Shown one piece after another: positions 52,201-62,684 of a DNA stretch of 64,000 nt. Both the position numbers and the translations under genes were made by a program. Positions within the stretch are counted from its first letter, which is position 1. The number at the start of each line of letters is the position of its first letter. Source of the stretch: Synanceia verrucosa (taxonomy: Eukaryota > Chordata > Actinopteri > Perciformes > Synanceiidae); NCBI GenBank assembly GCA_029721515.1, contig CM056559.1:11444501-11508500 (forward strand), read 5' to 3'. The notes beneath the pieces are model-generated. The model searched no databases. It had not been told where the DNA came from and was given only the letters and a program-made list of their open reading frames with translations.

Positions 52201-54997
52201 TTTGCAAAAATGTCATAGTATAGCAGGTTGAAAAAAGTAAAAAAAAAAACTCTTAAAACTCATCTCTAAACCTTATTATAATCCAATGATTCCTGTGTAT
52301 CAGGTGGCAGAGCTGCTGTACTTGCAGGTGTGCTGGTTCCTTTGCTGCTGCTGCTTCTTGCTGTGCTCTGCTGCTGCTTGTGTTGTGGAGGCGGCCCTGT
52401 TGATGGCAAAGACAGGTCTGTACTTACTTACCCATATCAATATTATGTCCACTTAGTGTACTGTTTAAGCCCAAACACTACTCCACCACCTTGAGCTGGA
52501 GTGGAGGCAGTGTGAGTCTCTACTACTCCAGAAAAGAACAATTTGTATAACACAGCACAGAATCTGGAAATATTAACTTAATAATTTTTCCTTAACATTA
52601 TGCAGCCTGTGATATTTTCGTGTCTTTTGGGTGTTGAAAATAAGAGCAAAATCTTACAATATAAACCCTCTTTCTTCCAGGGCGACTGTGGCTGATGGAG
52701 GCTGGTCAGTCCGGATGAAATATCACGTCTACAGCGTCCTGGCTAACATCAGTGCTGCTCTTCCCTGTATTTCTGACTGGTCCTCTGGTCTGCCACGTGT
52801 CACTGGTCAGTCTAGCATAGGGCTTCATAATATAGTGAGAAACTGTTAAATTATCTATATATTTTTCCAGTATTTTTTCTTTATTTTTATTTAGTGAAAC
52901 ATATTTCAGTGCTTTAAAATCCTTAATCCCTGTGGAGGAATGACTGCATGACTTATGAGGTAATATTTGGATGACCTGCTGAAGGATAGGGTGGTGTGAA
53001 ATGTCAAAGTTTGTCAAACTGTTTATCAGTAGCTCACCTCTCCTTCAGGGTTACAACCCTTAGTTGACCACCATGTCCACACAGCTTCTTGGGAAAGAAA
53101 GTAAATGGCTACATTTATGATGAAATGTAGATTTTTTTTTTAGAAATTGAGTATTAATGCAATACCGTGGACATACATACGTGGACCTTTCAGTATGGAA
53201 CATATTTTACATTAAACTGAATATATATAACGTAAGAGAAAACTAAAAACCATACCATAAAAGCCTAAAACCCTTTAATAGAGAACAAGCCTTGTATATA
53301 TTTGACTAACTTATTTCATTTATTTTTCATATCACAGTGTCTCACCATGACCCAGAGCTGACATTCAACCACAGCTTCATTGAGCCTCCATCTTCTGGCT
53401 GGGTGACTGAAGGGTCCTCCTTCGACAGTGATGAGGAGGAGGGAGAGGCGCTCTACTGTGTCCCTCCAAGAGAAGGTAGGAACAGGGATGCACCAGGTTT
53501 TACACTGCCCTCTTTTGATGGTGAGCAGAGGCCAGAAAATAAACAGTGACATAATCGATTTATAGCACGTTGGCGCATCGATGCAGAATCGTGCATGCCC
53601 TGCATTGCAATGCATCGTCGAATCGATTATTGTTGACACCACTACTTTAGGGCAACAACTAATTATCAGAGAGAAAAAAACTAAATTATATGAATTTAGA
53701 GGTTGTAGAACTTGGCTTGAGGTGTTTTTTGAATGTCTCCAGGGATGAAGCCTTCCTGATGTCTGACGGGAGGGTGGGGGCTGCGACACTGAAGGCTCTG
53801 TAGCAGACCAGATCTGGTAGCAGACCAGTGTCAGAGGAGCGAAGTGACCAGATGTTGCATGACTTTTCTGTCTTTGTCTCTTTGGCAGACATCCCAGCTG
53901 TGGTGGGCAGTGAATTCCACGAGATGAGCTCAAAGTGCAACATGTTCTTAGACCCATCCGGCTTCAGCAGTGAAGACATCACCTCACCCTTCAACATCCC
54001 ACGCACATCCAGCATCGCCAAGTCCAAGCGTCCGTCTGTCTCTTTTGCAGAGGGAACCCGCTTCAGCCCCAAGGAGAGGCGTGGCTCAGCTCAGGACCCT
54101 GCAACAAACCCACGCAACAAACCCAAGTCACCCTGGGGGGTTTTCATTCTGTCTGCCCTCCAAAGTCAGGGAAGTGCAGCCAGAACCGAGGCGGAAGATG
54201 GAGCTGAGGGTGAGTTGGGGGAATATGAAGTGGATGTCCAGAAGCCAGACAGTCAGGAATCAAGCTATGACGACCAGGAAGCAGACAGGACCCCTTGTCG
54301 ACTGACCCTGCAGGTTCCTGGGGCATCAGGACGAAGGCGGACAATGTCCAACACAGCTGCTCATAAGGGAACACAGGTGCCAACATCTGCCTCTGATGCT
54401 CAGGTGGGGGTGTTAAATAAGGTCACCACGGTGTATGTGACCGTGGGCAAGACAGGTCAGCCTGTGTCGAAGGCGGAGACGAGTTCTGAAGGTCCAGTTC
54501 AGGCCATGCTGCGGCGGCTTGGCAGCCTTCAGAGACAAAGGGAGCAGGAGTCCAGCAAGCCCAAGCCTAAAGCAACCGAAGGGATTACCAAACCACCCAG
54601 GAGGAAGCTCGGAGTGCGGGCGAGTGTGTGGGAGGAAGGAGGGCCGTCTGGAGGGGAGGTGGGTATCTGTAAGCCAATCAGGAGAAAGCAGGCTCCTCTC
54701 AACTCCCCTGACACTTCTGGTGCTCAGGACACTCCATCAACAGACAGCAGCACTCCAAAAAGGCCTCTGTCCTCCATTTTGAAGAGCGTGCCAGAAGTGG
54801 CTTCACAAGCTGACTCAGGGTCAGATATGAGGGATGAGAGTGGTGACCCCAGTGCGGGCAAAACTGAGGGCACCTACCTGACCGTGGGAGCGGCAGGACA
54901 TGATATGAGTCTCACTGAGGTCATCGCCAACGAAGGCGCTGTGGTCAGTGTGAGTGATGAACCCTGCTATGAAAACGTCATGATCAAACACTCATAA
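49212..54997 (+). CDS. scarf1: scavenger receptor class F member 1
   Basis: Type I membrane scavenger receptor (SREC-I) with many EGF-like repeats; family members bind modified LDL and apoptotic cells. Exons: 49212-49312, 49556-49617, 49731-49832, 50280-50820, 50898-51116, 51212-51340, 52009-52115, 52304-52415, 52681-52805, 53338-53475, 53889-54997. They total 2745 nt, 914 aa (human about 830). Signal peptide is about residues 1-19. Cys-rich EGF/laminin-type repeats fill about 34-420. A transmembrane helix rich in Leu/Val lies near 424-447, followed by a Cys cluster. The roughly 465-residue tail is Ser/Pro/basic, with tyrosine motifs VYVTVG, TYLTVG and CYENV at the C-terminus. The last exon encodes 40% of the protein. 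Intron 10 contains transposon debris (53556-53850). The exon 3 acceptor lies in a GT microsatellite. Convergent with vtnb. Confidence 0.93.
49698..49730 (+). repeat. (GT)n tract forming the scarf1 exon 3 acceptor
   Basis: About 15 GT units with one TTT interruption run directly into the AG of the 3' splice site, so there is no ordinary pyrimidine tract. The tract is also the probable source of length polymorphism. Confidence 0.85.
51891..51923. repeat. 14-bp perfect hairpin in scarf1 intron 6
   Basis: atcatacactcact and agtgagtgtatgat are perfect inverted repeats separated by five bases (aaact). It sits about 85 bases upstream of the exon 7 acceptor. It could be a cruciform/foldback remnant or an RNA hairpin; function unknown. 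Confidence 0.7.
52119..52162. repeat. (TCCA)n degenerate microsatellite
   Basis: TCCA/TCTA/TCGT units starting three bases after the donor of scarf1 exon 7. Confidence 0.85.
53556..53640. mobile_element. hAT-like transposon remnant in scarf1 intron 10
   Basis: Contains gcatcgatgcagaatcg and gcattgcaatgcatcgtcg with flanking aatcgat, a pattern familiar from degraded hAT-type elements. The adjacent sequence to about 53850 also looks repeat-derived and abuts the last scarf1 exon. Confidence 0.45.
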
Positions 54998-55529
54998 GCT
55001 CTGAGAAACAGCACGTCAGCAGGTCTGATTCAAACACAACTGCATATTTATTATTCTGCAGTTACAATGTTACATGCGCATAGGAAACAAAGAAAAAAGG
55101 CAATGTATTATTTTAGATCAGAATATGAGGTGTAAATTATATTCTAGATGGTAGATCAACTGAGAACCATGTCTCATCATGTCTCATCCTGCTCACGTCT
55201 CCCCGCTGTTGCCGGAAATATCCAGCATACTCGTCTGCAGCAGCACAGACTTAGCACTAGCAGAAAAATAGTTCTGTCGGGAACAATGGCAGAAAAAATG
55301 CAGCCAAAAATACCGGTCCGGTGTAAGCTGGTCGTAGGTGCGACTCGTATTAAAGAGGTTATAGGATATGACATTTTGACCATATTGCACAGCCATAGTC
55401 ATCAGTGTCTTCATTATAAAGGTGGTGATGTAGCATATCAGCTTGCCTCTCCCTGCTGAATGCTGCTTTTCAAGTATGAAGTATGAGGGGGTGTAGTTTT
55501 GGATGGAGCACTCACGGGAGGGGTAGGAG

Positions 55530-55620
55530 AGTGTGGAGCTTCGAGGAGGCAGAGAGAAGGTACTACTTTCAAATCTTGCTAGCTCTCTGAAATCGTAGAC
55601 TGTAGCTTTAACTGTAATTT
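55530..55620. repeat. dispersed repeat, inverted relative to 38885-38990
   Basis: Contains tttcaaatcttgctagctctc, the reverse complement of the block at 38897-38917, followed by 'gaaatcgtagactgtagctt', typical of the end of a dispersed fish element. Confidence 0.5.
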
Positions 55621-55748
55621 TTTTTTCACAGTTATCTGACATTCTATAGACCAAACGGCAATTGTTTAATTGAGAAAATTATTGACAGATTAACTGATAA
55701 TGGAAATAATAATTATTTTCAGGTCTCTCTAGCTTGTACCAGAAAAAG

Positions 55749-55754
55749 AATAAA
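55749..55754 (+). terminator. candidate scarf1 poly(A) signal
   Basis: AATAAA about 750 bases after the scarf1 stop codon. Confidence 0.45.
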
Positions 55755-55800
55755 CAACAACAAAATATTGTTGAACTTGTAAAGAATCATGTGTTTTTTA

Positions 55801-55806
55801 TTTATT
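55801..55806 (-). terminator. candidate vtnb poly(A) signal
   Basis: TTTATT on plus, AATAAA on minus, about 745 bases after the vtnb stop. The equivalent sequence is kept in the second duplicate copy near 62777. Confidence 0.4.
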
Positions 55807-56550
55807 GTGTATGAAAACACAAGAAAAAACACTGATTAAAAAAACCCCAGGAATTCAAACATGATCCTTTACCAGGGTCTTATAGTGAGTTATTATATTA
55901 TTATTTTTATTTTTTATTTTTATTGTTATTTTTCTCTTATACCAGTCAGTAGATGTTAAAAAACTGAACTTGTTTTTTCACATCTATGACCTGCATTTGA
56001 AGTCCCACCTGCCACTGCTCTCGCTTCTGCTGTCACAGTCACATGATGCCTAAAACCTCTGTTAATCATCATCACTCAAGACCACATTCCAAGTTTTGAT
56101 GACACCTTGGTGGATGAAAAGTCAGACCTGTGTTATATTTTGTTAGTTGCTGTACTGTGATAAAATAAATTGTTGACACATGATTTAGAAAACATTACTG
56201 TATGATTGCAATGTTACAAACTCCGTTTTTATGATGACACTAAAAACTAAGAAAAGTCTGATAACTGTTGCACATAATGTCTGTGAATGTCTTCTGGCTC
56301 TCTTGGTTGAGCTTATTTAAGTACTGTAGGTCAGCTGATATTGAGAACAGATGAGATATCCTTCATCAACCAGTTGACTGTGACCTTTGGCCATGTTGTG
56401 GCTCACTGCTGTTCATTGATCCTCAATATTTGCTAAAGTTAGATAAGTAGCTGCTTGTGTTACACACATTCAACAGCCAACAGTGATCTATTTTATATAT
56501 ATTTTGTAAATTAGCAGATTATCATATAAAAATACTCAAAATTTTTCAAA

Positions 56551-59500
56551 CTATTTCTCTGCTCCAGCGGTGTCTGAACAGCCGAGCCAGTACTTGGCAA
56601 TGGATCTGGGATATGGAGGACTGGCAAAGGCAACTCTCTTGGTCCTGAGGTCCACTCTGGAGTATGTTTCTAGAAAACACAGACAACAGGATTAATTTTC
56701 CCTATCTGGAGCGGATTGTGCTCCTTTTTCTGTGAAGCAACTCTGACTATCAGTCAGTAAACGTAACAGTAGTTTGGACCCATCGTCATCATCAGCATTC
56801 AACAAAACACTCCTTTATTCTTATCTTTGGTGATGCACAAACCAGATAACACTACTGAATATCTGGCAGAAATACAAGAACTGCAGGGATTTTATCAGTT
56901 CCTTAATCATGTGAAACTAGGTTTAATAATAAACTGGATTAACAAAATTAGTTTAAATGAGTTTCTGTCTGCTCTCGACATGTAACTCATGTCACAAAGG
57001 CCTTCTTTCATCAGTCTGTCTGAAAAAACATGTTGCTTAGGTGAAATGGGAACCATGATCACCTTGACCCTTGAATTTAAATCAAACAATGAATTTATGT
57101 AATTATTGTTATTGTTCAATGTTTTTTTGACTGTTGACTAGGGGTGTGACGATACACTCAGCTCACGAGAAGATACAAGATATTAGGTTCATGAGAACGA
57201 GACGAGACAATATTTTCACATTACTTTTAAGAAAACTAAAATGACAGAAATATATGACTTTAACTCTCTTTTATTAAACATAGTTTATTTAACTCCAGCT
57301 CTTAATTAATTCATAAAAATACATTAAATTACTTTATATCAAAGTCAGTGTGTCAGCAGCATGAGGTGAGATGTGTCTGAGCTGAATGCGGCGATGCTAC
57401 AGCTTTTCCTTTTTCATTCTGGTGTTGCACTACAAGGGACTTGCAGACGGTCCCTGTGCTGTCTCCGCAACAGCTGGGTGCTCATTAGAAGCAATGTTTT
57501 CTTTGGAGACACTGCTTTCCTTCACCTTCATCTTGTCAGTTTCTGGCAGACTAGAAGTAGCAAAGGCTCATTACTGCCACCCACGGGTCACTAATAGAAG
57601 CTTGGATAGCACAAACTCTGATCTTTCTGCCCTGTGTGCTTAAGACATCTTTTCACTTAAACAAGAAATATCATCACAATTTAATCTCGCTAAATCTCGT
57701 GGCACAAGATCTTGTCACACCCCTACTGTTGACTGTTTGACTGTTAATCTAGACTGCACTGCTTATGAATCTGTCCCTGCTATGTTACCTCCTTTAAAGA
57801 AGTAGACGCTCTGAATGGGCAGACTCCCTTGGATGGGCTCCCAGTACGACCTGTCGTCTCTGGAGTCATAGTTGCCCCTGTTGTTCTGGTTGTAGCGATC
57901 TCTCCGTCTGTCTTGGTCCCAGTCTTGGTCCCACCGCCTGTCCCAGTCTCGTCCGAGTCTTTCTTCCATTTCCATCCTCCTCTCGGCCAACCTCAGACCC
58001 ATTTCCATTCCCCTTTCTGCAAAGCTCTGGCCCATATTCATCCCCCTCTCAGCCATAGACTCCCAGACTGGTGAGCGGCTTTGCCTCCTACGACCCCACT
58101 GCTGTCCATACTGCTGGTCCCACTGCTGTCCATACTGCTGGTACTGTTGACCCCACCGTCGGTCACTATTGCGGCGTCTTGTTGGCATCCAGGCAGGGAC
58201 GTAGATTCTGCCGGCCATGGCAGCATCCACTGGAGCTTTGAGGCCCCTCCAGTCCTTGTCAATGAAGTGGTGTTTGTCATGATGCAGAGGCACTGAAGAA
58301 GATCAGAAAAAAGCTTTAGCACCTGCCTCCAACATCAAACAAATAGAGATTACCTATAACACCACAACTCACAGCCAGATAAGAGGTCGGTGAGGGCACG
58401 TTCATAGTAGTCGTACACGTCAGTGTAGCGCCTGAACAGCGTGGATGGAGATCTCTCAGACATGGTGACACACTCCTCGTGGGACGGCTGGTGTAAAAAC
58501 TCATACATGTGATACTGATCCCCTGAAGATACCAAACAAGATTTGACTTTATGTGAGGTAGGTTTTATGATGAGTATTTTCCACATTATCATAAAGTATT
58601 CTACAGAAATATCTGGAGACATTGTGTCTGTCTGTACCTTTGAAAAAATAGACCTTCTCTCTTCCATTGTGACCAGGGGCAGGCAGAGCAAACGCTGCGT
58701 CCACATTATCGGGAATTCTGTCAAAGCCCACGGTGATATCTCGAGGGAAGTCCTCATCCAACACACCGTTATCAAACCTCCAGTACTTACTTCCCTGATG
58801 GAGGTTTGTTTCAAAGTTATCTTCTTATTAAAACAACAGGAGTCTGATATATTATAAAGATTTATTAATACAAGATAATTTCCCCAATGTCCCCACCTTG
58901 AAGATATATGTCTTCCCTTGACAGTTGATGCGGGTGAAGGCAGCATCAATTGGCCCGCTGATGCCCCACACATCCTTTATGAGCTTTGGATAACCAGGAA
59001 GCACTGACTTCTGGTCCAGTTCAAAAAAGTACTCCCCTAGAAAAAACACAGGCGTAATAAGCAGAAATACTCTCATCACATTACTATGTTTGAATATTAG
59101 GGGCTCACTCACCTCTGAAGGCATATATGGAACCGTTTTTTTGTTGCAGGAAGGAGTCAAAAGGCCTCCCACTGCAAGCTACAGCATCTGGGTTGGGGCT
59201 TTCAGTGGCGGCAGCTGTTGTGCCGTTGACAGTGGTTGCCTCTGTTGTCGCATTGATATCAGGTTGTTCAGTCGTGCTTGGGGCCATCTGTGGAATGGAT
59301 GTTTTCTGATATATGGCATCCGTCAGTCGTGGGGGTCTGACCATTTCTAATGTTGTATCGGGATGTGACTGTGGTCTGCGACCAAAGTCTGAGATTGGTG
59401 TTGGCCTCAGCCGATGACTGATGCCAGTGAAAGACTGTTCAGTTGATGGAGTGGTACCTTCAAGCTCGCCATGATCATCCTCTGCAAACCCAAACGTGTC

Positions 59501-60280
59501 TCCACGAGCTGAGGGAGAAAAGTGACATTAATGACCATCTTTGATTGCCTTACACAATCACTGTATTTCGAAGAAATGAGCATTGCTTACTCGTCCTGTG
59601 ACAGATAGCCTCATAGTCGGGGCAGCAGCTCTTGTAATGCTTGCACGCAGAGTCACATTGGCACTTCTTATCACGATCATAATCCTTACAGCGATCCACA
59701 CAGGAATCTGAAGACCAAATGAGTCCAAGACCCATGCCTCTATTTATTTTCTGTAGATCAATTGCCTGCTTTTGGTATCTTGTTTATCCTCTATATTCAG
59801 AATTTTTGTTGTAAAAACATAACAACTATTGCGTTGCTGCTTTAATTGTTAAAAGTAATGTATCAAGCAAAAATGCACTAATTAATAAATAAATATAATA
59901 ATTTGCTACTCTACACAGATTAATACAGTTTAAATTTGTTCAAATGTTGATATTTGGAATGTTGGAAAGAAAACAAGCAATTTGAGCAACAATTTGTGTT
60001 CTGGCTATTTGTGATGGGCATTTTTCACTGTAAGAATAGTCATCAAAATTATGAACTGTTAGTAGCCATCCTGACACAGTGTAGACAGGCCACCCAGAGT
60101 TGATGGTGCTGCTTAAATTAATGAAAAGTGAATTAATATGTTGTTCAGTGTTAACAACACTCTATTTACTCTATTATTCTTAAAACTTTATGAACTTTAA
60201 AAGTGATTTTTAATGCACTTACCATCTGCAGCTAAAGCTTGAGCGAGCAGAGCGAACAGCAGGACTACCTGCAGCCTCAT
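56551..60280 (-). CDS. vtnb: vitronectin
   Basis: Secreted adhesive glycoprotein of plasma and extracellular matrix; the family binds integrins through RGD and PAI-1 through the somatomedin B domain. Exons in transcript order: 60280-60223, 59707-59591, 59508-59113, 59036-58897, 58794-58638, 58522-58373, 58292-57789, 56669-56551. They total 1641 nt, 546 aa (human 478). Signal peptide is about 1-19. A somatomedin B domain with eight Cys occupies about 21-57. TRGDTF (RGD at 60-62) follows it directly, as in human vitronectin. Next come a Thr/Pro-rich acidic linker and hemopexin-like repeats from about 165. Exon 7 inserts a long Arg/Gln/Trp/Asp-rich segment at the place of the heparin-binding region. 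The end (PPYPRSIAKYWLGC) matches the vitronectin C-terminus. The vtna/vtnb choice is not decided by sequence here. Confidence 0.9.
57139..57725. mobile_element. non-autonomous hAT-type element (MITE) in vtnb intron 7
   Basis: 587 bp bounded by perfect 12-bp terminal inverted repeats (taggggtgtgac / gtcacaccccta), flanked on both sides by the identical octamer ctgttgac (57131-57138 and 57726-57733). An 8-bp target-site duplication with this kind of terminus is diagnostic of hAT transposition. There is no transposase frame, so movement depended on another element. It must be younger than the host intron. Confidence 0.88.
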
Positions 60281-60870
60281 GTTGCCTCTGTTCTGTGAGA
60301 GGACCGAATGAAACAGTAATGACAGGCCATGTACTTATAATCAATGGAAACATGTGTCAGTCACCCCGCTTCATTGTTTACTTTAACCTCTTTCTACTTG
60401 AGCAAACAGAGACATGTAGAGAGAAGGAGGTCAATAGAAAACAACAGTTTAAGCTTCTGACAACGTTTGTCTTGTGCACTTGTTTCCAAACTTGTTTCCT
60501 CTTGGTACCCCCAAAAATGCAGCACTTAGGATTCCCTTCAATGGAGATAAAATGAGAAAAAAAGAGAAGATATCCTGCAATGCCATGTAATGCTGTCCTA
60601 CATGGTAGAATGCTTGCCCTTTTCATCATTTCATTATGTCATGAGAAAATTACAACTAAAATTATAAATAGGGTAAAATCTGGATCCACTGAAAGATTTC
60701 ACCATGCTTCTATTTCTTTTAACACTAGTAATAATAACAATATTATCCTTTACATTGCACAATATTGCATCTGATACAGATGGGTCCTATTTTCATAAGT
60801 TATATTTGCGGTATTTAATCTGTATCTTATGAACATATTATCTTCTGATATTACTGTAAATGTATGAAAA
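60281..60870 (-). promoter_or_regulatory. vtnb upstream region up to the duplication junction
   Basis: About 590 bases upstream of the vtnb ATG, AT-rich, no coding frame. It ends where scarf1-like sequence begins at about 60871, so this is all the 5' flank that belongs to the duplicated unit. Confidence 0.45.
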
Positions 60871-61215
60871 ATGTCCAAGCGTACCTCTGTCTCTTTTGAG
60901 GAGGGCACCCACTTCAGCCCAAAGGAAAGGCGTGGCTCGGCTCAGGACCCCGCTGCTATCCCTGGACACCCACACAACTGTCTGTCTGCCCTCCAAAGTC
61001 AGGGCAGTGCAGCCAAAGCTGGGGAGGAATCATCAACTTCAACAGACAGCGACACTCCAAAGGGCCTCTGTCCTCCATTTTGAAGAGCTTCAGATGCTGA
61101 CTCAGGGTCAGATATGAGGGATGAGGGTGGTGACCCCATTGCAGGCAAACTGAGGGCACCTACCTTATTGTGGGACCAACAGGACATGCTATGAGTCTCA
61201 ATGAGGTCATGGACC
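60871..61215 (+). pseudogene. scarf1 last-exon fragment, deleted and frameshifted
   Basis: Matches the scarf1 final exon in three collinear blocks: the KSKRPSVSF...SPKERRGSAQDP segment, SALQSQGSAA, and the TDSSTPK...SGSDMRDE...MSLTEV segment. About 500 bases of the parent exon (roughly 54205-54735) are missing between them. A one-base loss in the run after 'gacactcc' shifts the frame and produces TGA at 61081. No upstream scarf1 exons, splice acceptor or promoter precede it. It is a passenger of the tandem duplication and not a functional receptor. Confidence 0.88.
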
Positions 61216-61490
61216 ATTTCTTGGACACAGTGTGAACCGCGACTCACAAACCACAGGCTTTTCAGAATAAGAGTGCTTTATTGGTCTCAGACAAACAGAG
61301 GAGCAGGCATGATCAGATCACACGTGGATGTGAGGGCAAAAAAGGAAAATAACCATAGGTCAACAAGGCTAAGTACAACACTTAGAGAAAACACAAAACT
61401 AAGGACACTCTAATGAGGTAAATATCTCTGTACATAAACACTAAACTAAGGGGCACCACCTTGACGATAGGGAAGGGACCCAACGAAACA
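61216..61490. other. boundary sequence, possible LTR
   Basis: Unrelated to the first copy of the duplication. It contains sequence with an internal AATAAG/GTGCTTTATT-like segment next to the gypsy remnant and may be its LTR, but no pair of LTRs could be recognised. Confidence 0.3.
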
Positions 61491-62060
61491 AGGAGTCAGC
61501 TTCCTGGTTGGCACATAGAGAGGCTGATCATTCATGGTGAGCTATACTTTCTGACCCACCCAGTAGGGATGAGCTGCCTTTTGACACCTGTCTGCAGCCA
61601 CCTTCATATGGTCCCTATCTCGCAGGAGGAACCTCCAGGCATTCGCCCAGTTGGGGAAACATCACCGGACTTGAGCATGGGCCAAGGAAACTCCACCTCC
61701 TTTTCGGAATCTGTGAAGACCAGGGTCTGGTACCTGTACACACACACTGGAACAATGATATCCCAGCAGCTGTGGCAGCTGTGGGGATTGAGTTGTGGGC
61801 ATATTCCACCCACGTCAGGTACTTGATCCAAGAGGTGGGGTTCTGGGAGACCAGGCAGTGCAAACCAGTCTCCAGGAACTGATTAAGTCTCTCCGTCTGT
61901 CCGTTAGCCTCCGGATGTTATCCCGAGGTGAGGTTCACCTTGGCTCCAATGAGGGCACAGAACTCCTTCCAGAACCTGGACACGAATTGTGTGCTCCTGT
62001 CTGATAATATGTCCTTGGGGAACCGGTGCAGATTAAATTTACCATCTCCTGACAGGCAGC
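61491..62060 (-). mobile_element. Ty3/gypsy-type retrotransposon remnant (integrase region)
   Basis: Read on the minus strand, broken frames show the integrase-core signature found in fish gypsy elements: a DR..QF motif, then HPEANGQTERLN, then a WVEYAHNS-type motif. An in-frame stop and other lesions show it is dead. It sits between the scarf1 fragment and the second vitronectin exon, so it inserted into the second duplicate copy. The ends are not defined. Confidence 0.8.
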
Positions 62061-62684
62061 AGCGGTGGCCATCAGCAGTAGCAGGTACCTGTTCTTTACA
62101 GTCACGTCATTACGTGGGGAGTAATCAATACATGAATAAAGAAGAAACATAGTCATTGGGACTATGAGGAAGCAGAGTCATTGCTTTAGCCTGGCTAAAG
62201 ACCTTGACTAACAAGGAGGCACATTGGTGAGATCTGGATTACCGTCTGTTTGTGAGGGAGCCCAAGGGAAAGGGTGGTACAGCCAACATGGCTCCAACAA
62301 GTGTCGGCAGGGCAGCCTAGCAGAGGCAGCTGGCAGTGCTTTGCTGGCTCCACACCTGGATGTCCCTGGTGCGCTGGTCGTCCATCGAGTTGTGCTGTGG
62401 CTGCTATGGAAGTCCCAACACCAATGATGGATGCACTAACTCAAACAAACAAAGGGTTAGGAAGTCGACATGGCTGAGGATGGCTGCCTGGATAGGTTCA
62501 GTCTTGTGAGTAACGGAACCTTCTCATTCTCAGTCCAGATTCCCCATTCCCTGGTTTATCTGCCCCAGAGTCTGTAAGCACGTGATAAAGAATAGTCTCT
62601 GTGTGTGTTGTGAGAGTTGATGATCTGCTTTGCCTCAGTAAAAACACAGCCCCTCCCACAGACGAGATGAAACTGAATAACTTT
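62061..62684. other. unassigned sequence in the second duplicate copy
   Basis: No match to the first copy and no recognised coding frame. It may be the rest of the retroelement or other inserted repeats. Confidence 0.35.

Larger units (their letters stand above)
54998..56550. other. tail-to-tail 3' region of scarf1 and vtnb
   Basis: Holds the two 3' UTRs. Candidate poly(A) signals are 55749-55754 (plus, scarf1) and 55801-55806 (minus, vtnb), so the transcripts would nearly meet or overlap. A dispersed repeat occupies about 55140-55620. From about 55690 the sequence is repeated directly at 62685-63788. Confidence 0.55.
55690..56748. repeat. direct duplicate, copy 1 (vtnb 3' end)
   Basis: Collinear with 62685-63788 in the same orientation. 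Similarity is moderate in the 3' flank (small indels, roughly 10% difference by eye near 56400-56550) and very high over the vtnb terminal exon and start of intron 7. It is part of the tandem duplication whose unit runs from about 54027 to 60870. Confidence 0.88.

Noticed and set aside
53316..53957. 213-codon minus-strand frame
   Set aside because: Spans scarf1 exon 10, intron repeat debris and exon 11 start on the opposite strand; no domain seen.
55193..55654. 153-codon minus-strand frame in the scarf1 3' region
   Set aside because: Lies within a dispersed repeat with no recognisable protein motif.
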